Part shown: one piece after another, positions 61,092-64,000 of the stretch
Layout: each line of letters opens with the position of its first letter
How positions within the stretch are numbered: the first letter of the stretch is position 1
Origin: Rudanella paleaurantiibacter
GTDB taxonomy: Bacteria > Bacteroidota > Bacteroidia > Cytophagales > Spirosomataceae
Length of the DNA stretch: 64,000 nt
Assembly: GCF_009184635.1 (NCBI RefSeq)
Contig: NZ_WELI01000001.1
Coordinates: 62,001 to 126,000 of the forward strand
Direction of reading: 5' to 3'
The notes under the pieces: model-generated
What the model was told of the DNA's origin: nothing
Seen by the model: only the letters and a program-made list of their open reading frames with translations
The model's database searches: none
Translations under genes and position numbers: made by a program

Positions 61092-61568
61092 ATGGTTTTA
61101 GATCGAGATAAAGAATTGAAGGCAAATTTCGCGAGCAAAATGGGCCACCTGTCCATCTTCATGATTAGTCAGGCGGGGCATTTGATGGTTCGTCAGGCCA
61201 ACCGCGAGTTGAGCCGTCTGGGCTTTGCCTTGCAAATGGAGCAGCTCCCCATTTTGTTTATTACCTACTTTGCCGATACCGATTTGCTTTCGCAACAGGA
61301 GATTGCCAACGCACTCCAAAAAGATAAATCGGGTGTTCAACGCTCTCTGCGCACGCTGGAACGGGATGGCTACCTCCGAATTGTAGCCGATAGTGCCGAC
61401 CGCCGGAAAAACTTGATTCAACTGACGCCCGCCGGTAAGCTGGTAGTCGACAAGGCAATCGAAACGGCCGGTGAGATTAACAAGCGCCTGACCGATCAGC
61501 TTACGACTGAGGAGCTGGACGCATTTCAGGTTACCCTTCGCAAAATCATTTCATTATTCGACCAATAA
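61092..61568 (+). CDS. MarR-family transcriptional repressor (marR-2)
   Basis: A 158-residue dimeric winged-helix regulator. LQMEQLPILFITYF, LSQQEIANALQKDKSGVQRSLRTLERDGYL (helix-turn-helix and recognition helix) and ADRRKNLIQLTPAGK (wing) give a complete MarR fold. A palindrome before the gene and its copy between marR and the next gene indicate control of itself and of the efflux genes. First gene of a marR-tolC-adaptor operon. Confidence 0.93.
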   Translation: MVLDRDKELKANFASKMGHLSIFMISQAGHLMVRQANRELSRLGFALQMEQLPILFITYFADTDLLSQQEIANALQKDKSGVQRSLRTLERDGYLRIVADSADRRKNLIQLTPAGKLVVDKAIETAGEINKRLTDQLTTEELDAFQVTLRKIISLFDQ

Positions 61569-61584
61569 ATTTTTTTCACTAAAT

Positions 61585-61600
61585 AGTTGATATGTCTACT
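61585..61600. promoter_or_regulatory. Second MarR-2 operator candidate
   Basis: AGTTGATATGTCTACT differs at two positions from the palindrome at 61059 and lies between marR-2 and the TolC gene, 27 bp before the latter's ATG. Confidence 0.55.
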
Positions 61601-61626
61601 GTAGACACCTCAACGTTTTTTGACTT

Positions 61627-62994
61627 ATGAAACAAAAAATTGCACTGAGCTTATTAGCACTGCTACCGTTCAGTGGATGGGCTCAATCCGGTATGGCCGG
61701 GCCCGACGCAGCTCAACGAGCCTCAACGGGTACCTCTTTCCGGCTGAAAGATTGTATTGACTACGGACTGAAGAATTTCGGAACAACCCGCATTGCGCAG
61801 TATCAGGTCGAAACGGCCAATCAGCAGGCCCGGCAGGCTCTGGGTCTCTACCTGCCGCAAGTGAGTGGGGTTGGTACGTTTACGAACAACATCAAGTTGC
61901 AAACCTCCATCATTCCGGCGGGGGTATTCGGGCCGGAGCCGGTTCGAGTGGCCTTTGGTCAGAAATACCAGACTAACCTGGCGGCACAGGCATCGCAGCC
62001 AATTTATGATAAGTCGCTGTTGCTGGGCCTGAAAGCGGCCAAGCCCAACCAACAACTGGCCGACATCAATTCGCGGCAAACCCGGGAGGAGATTATCTAC
62101 AACATCGCCAGCAATTACTATCAGGTGTTTGTGGTACAGCAGCAAATTAAACTGCTGAAAGACAACCTCGAACGGACGCAACAGGTGTTGAATATTCTGA
62201 AGCTGCAACGCGACAATGGCGTGATTCAGCCCATTGACTACACCAACACCGAGGTGAATTACAACAATACCCGGTCGCAGTTGGCCCTGGCCGAGAACGA
62301 CTTGAACCTGGCCCTGAACCGGCTCAAGTTTCAGATGGGTATGACGCAGGAGCAAACCATTTCGCTGGCCGATTCGCTCGTGGCGAGTCAGCTGCCAACC
62401 GTACAGCCCGCCGTATTTGACCCCCGTAATCTGGCCAGTTACCAGCAGGGTGAGGCCAATCTGGCCCTCCAGCGGATTCAGCTCGAACGCAACCGGGCGG
62501 GGTATCTGCCTACCTTAAGCGCAACGGCCAGTTATGGTACATTGGCATTTGCCAACGACTTCGGCGGAGCGTTTAAAAACATGACCGGCTTCGGGAGCAT
62601 TGGCCTCCGGCTGAACGTGCCGATTTTTGACGGGTTGCAACGCGACGCGCAGGTGCAGCAGGCCAAACTAACCGTACTGACGCAGGAAGAGCGGCAGCGG
62701 CTCAACACGGCCTCGTTTCAGTTGCAGTTCAACAACGCCCAGTCGCAGTTGCAGCGGGCGCAGGTGAGCGCGCAAAACGACGATCGCAACGTGCAGCTGG
62801 CCCAGCAGGTGTACAACGTAACCACCCTCCAATACCGGCAGGGCACCAAATCGCTAACCGACCTGCTCAATGCCGACAACAGCTACCGGCAAGCGCAGTC
62901 GAACTACATCAATTCACTCATTAATTTTTATCAGGCGCGGCTCGACCTCGAACAGTCGCAGGGTACGCTCCTGACTTTCTACAACGGGCTTTAA
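61627..62994 (+). CDS. TolC-family outer-membrane efflux protein
   Basis: A 455-residue protein. A signal peptide (KIALSLLALLPFSGWAQ) is followed by a typical outer-membrane efflux protein (OEP) repeat structure. There are two halves of long alpha-helical coiled coil with alternating beta segments (YGLKNFGTTRIAQYQVETANQQARQA, GVIQPIDYTNTEVNYNNTRSQLALAENDL, QGTKSLTDLLNADNSYRQAQSNYINSLINFYQARLDLEQSQG). The mature barrel would span the outer membrane and dock to the RND pump. Second gene of the operon, 58 bp after marR-2. Confidence 0.95.
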   Translation: MKQKIALSLLALLPFSGWAQSGMAGPDAAQRASTGTSFRLKDCIDYGLKNFGTTRIAQYQVETANQQARQALGLYLPQVSGVGTFTNNIKLQTSIIPAGVFGPEPVRVAFGQKYQTNLAAQASQPIYDKSLLLGLKAAKPNQQLADINSRQTREEIIYNIASNYYQVFVVQQQIKLLKDNLERTQQVLNILKLQRDNGVIQPIDYTNTEVNYNNTRSQLALAENDLNLALNRLKFQMGMTQEQTISLADSLVASQLPTVQPAVFDPRNLASYQQGEANLALQRIQLERNRAGYLPTLSATASYGTLAFANDFGGAFKNMTGFGSIGLRLNVPIFDGLQRDAQVQQAKLTVLTQEERQRLNTASFQLQFNNAQSQLQRAQVSAQNDDRNVQLAQQVYNVTTLQYRQGTKSLTDLLNADNSYRQAQSNYINSLINFYQARLDLEQSQGTLLTFYNGL

Positions 62995-63018
62995 TCAACC
63001 GGAATACAACCGAATGTC

Positions 63019-64000
63019 ATGAAAAAGACACCTTTAATCGTCATCATGAGTGCCTTAGCCATTGTCGCTTTGATCGGCTTCCGGCTGGCCTCCAACAAAA
63101 AGAAAATCGACGAGCAGAAAGCGCCCGTCGTAGCTACCAACGTGGCTATTCCGGTTACGGTAGCCTCGGTGGAAGAGGGCACGGTGAGCCAGCAGCTGAT
63201 CAAAACGGGTAATCTGATTCCGTTTCGGGAGGCCAACATTACGGCTACAACTGCCGGTAAGGTCGAAGCGGTCAACTTCAATCTGGGTAGCCAGATTCGG
63301 CAGGGGCAGATGCTCGTACAGCTCGACAATAAGCTGAAAGAATTGTCGCTCCAGTCGACGCAGCTGACCATCGACAAACTGAAGAAAGACGTTGACCGGT
63401 ATAATACCTTGTTGGCGGGTAATGCTACCACCGAAATTCAGGTAAACGAAACCCGGTATAACTACCAGAACGCCCTGAATCAGGCCGAGCAGATTCGGAA
63501 GCAGATTCAGGACGCCAACGTGAAGGCCCCTATCAGCGGGCAGGTGGTGAAAAAAGACATTGAGCCGGGCGAGTACATTTCGCCGGGTACGGTGCTGGGT
63601 ACGGTACTCGATGTGTCGCGGCTGAAAGTAAACGTGCTGGTTAATGAAAGCGATGTGTACGGGCTCCGCAAAGGGCAGTCGGTACGGATTTCGGCCGATG
63701 TGTTTCCGGGTCGGACGTTCAGCGGGCAAATCTCGTACATCGCTCCGCAGGGTACCGAAGAGCACAATTACCCCGTTGAGATTACCCTCAGCAGTGCAGG
63801 TGGTTTGAAAGCAGGCACGTTTGTCAATGTTGACTTCTCGCAGCAGTCGAACCAGAAAGCCCTGCAAATTCCGCGCATCGCCCTGGTGGAGAGCATCAAG
63901 AATCCGTACGTGTACGTGATTGAGGGCGGAGTAGCCCGGCAACGGAAAATTAAGGTGGGTCGCGAGTTTGGCGATGCAATCGAGGTAATCGGTGGATTGT
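63019..64000 (+). CDS. RND efflux periplasmic adaptor (partial, cut by window end)
   Basis: A membrane-fusion protein with an N-terminal anchor (TPLIVIMSALAIVALIGFRLA). About 327 codons are visible. A barrel-sandwich (lipoyl) half motif ITATTAGKVEAVNFNLGSQIRQGQMLVQLD, a helical hairpin and the second lipoyl half VKAPISGQVVKKDIEPGEYISPGT are complete. The beta-barrel region (VLVNESDVYGLRKGQSVRI...GRTFSGQI) follows. It links the inner-membrane RND pump to TolC; the pump gene presumably follows beyond the window. Third gene of the operon, 24 bp after the TolC gene. Confidence 0.92.
   Translation, partial: MKKTPLIVIMSALAIVALIGFRLASNKKKIDEQKAPVVATNVAIPVTVASVEEGTVSQQLIKTGNLIPFREANITATTAGKVEAVNFNLGSQIRQGQMLVQLDNKLKELSLQSTQLTIDKLKKDVDRYNTLLAGNATTEIQVNETRYNYQNALNQAEQIRKQIQDANVKAPISGQVVKKDIEPGEYISPGTVLGTVLDVSRLKVNVLVNESDVYGLRKGQSVRISADVFPGRTFSGQISYIAPQGTEEHNYPVEITLSSAGGLKAGTFVNVDFSQQSNQKALQIPRIALVESIKNPYVYVIEGGVARQRKIKVGREFGDAIEVIGGL

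Overview
The window comes from a member of the Bacteroidota, most likely a Cytophagales of the Spirosoma/Rudanella/Fibrella type (inference). The evidence is a type IX secretion C-terminal domain, a CarboxypepD_reg TonB-dependent receptor, PorT-like barrels and a SprT-free, SD-poor style of translation start. Several upstream regions carry TAnnTTTG -7 boxes, and intergenic repeats seen throughout this phylum (ATCCTGTAATCCT, GTCATCCCGACGCAGGAGGGATC, CCTGAGCCTGTCGAAGG) are present. Base composition is moderately GC-rich. I found no rRNA, tRNA, CRISPR array, insertion sequence or prophage; this is ordinary chromosome with 54 supported genes, the last one cut by the window edge.

Layout. 0-10 kb: a secreted seven-repeat propeller protein, an alpha/beta hydrolase, two flavoprotein oxidoreductases, a membrane-anchored zinc peptidase, alanine dehydrogenase divergent from an Lrp-type regulator, and a Wzi-like outer-membrane protein. 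10-18.5 kb: a secreted PIG-L deacetylase, a T9SS-exported SGNH esterase with three copies of one module, and a membrane pyrophosphatase fused to an OmpA domain. 18.7-25 kb: an NADH:flavin-type oxidoreductase with a membrane partner, a lipoprotein, a family 2 glycosyltransferase, and a TonB-like/GMC oxidoreductase pair. 25-33 kb: malto-oligosyltrehalose synthase TreY, a three-subunit PaoABC-like molybdenum hydroxylase operon, and a DUF5009 membrane protein. 33-37 kb: a Gre-like protein and a MarR regulator followed by a TonB-dependent receptor.

37-44 kb is rich in stress-type genes: tandem SDRs of the YdaD/YghA type, glycogen debranching enzyme GlgX, DUF3891, a general-stress-protein-26-like flavin oxidase, a four-helix cysteine-rich (copper-type) protein and a YdaT-like small protein. 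44-52 kb is a signalling block with two histidine kinases, two single-domain receivers (one more receiver is fused to a kinase) and a sigma-54 activator of the NtrC type. 52.6-57.3 kb is a second stress-type cluster (two YtxH proteins, two tiny ORFs, DUF2383, DUF3140, DUF2945, glycine-zipper OmpA lipoprotein). 57.5-64 kb: a secreted hydrolase, a TolB-like propeller, phosphomannose isomerase, and a MarR-TolC-adaptor efflux operon that runs off the end.

The most interesting items are the pyrophosphatase-OmpA fusion, a candidate structured RNA of about 230 nt ending in a strong plus-strand terminator in a gap with no plus-strand gene (52415-52648), paired near-identical palindromes flanking each of the two marR genes, and a recurrent ACGTT-ATG start context shared by five genes, mostly of stress type. 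All functional statements come from reading motifs; no database search was possible.
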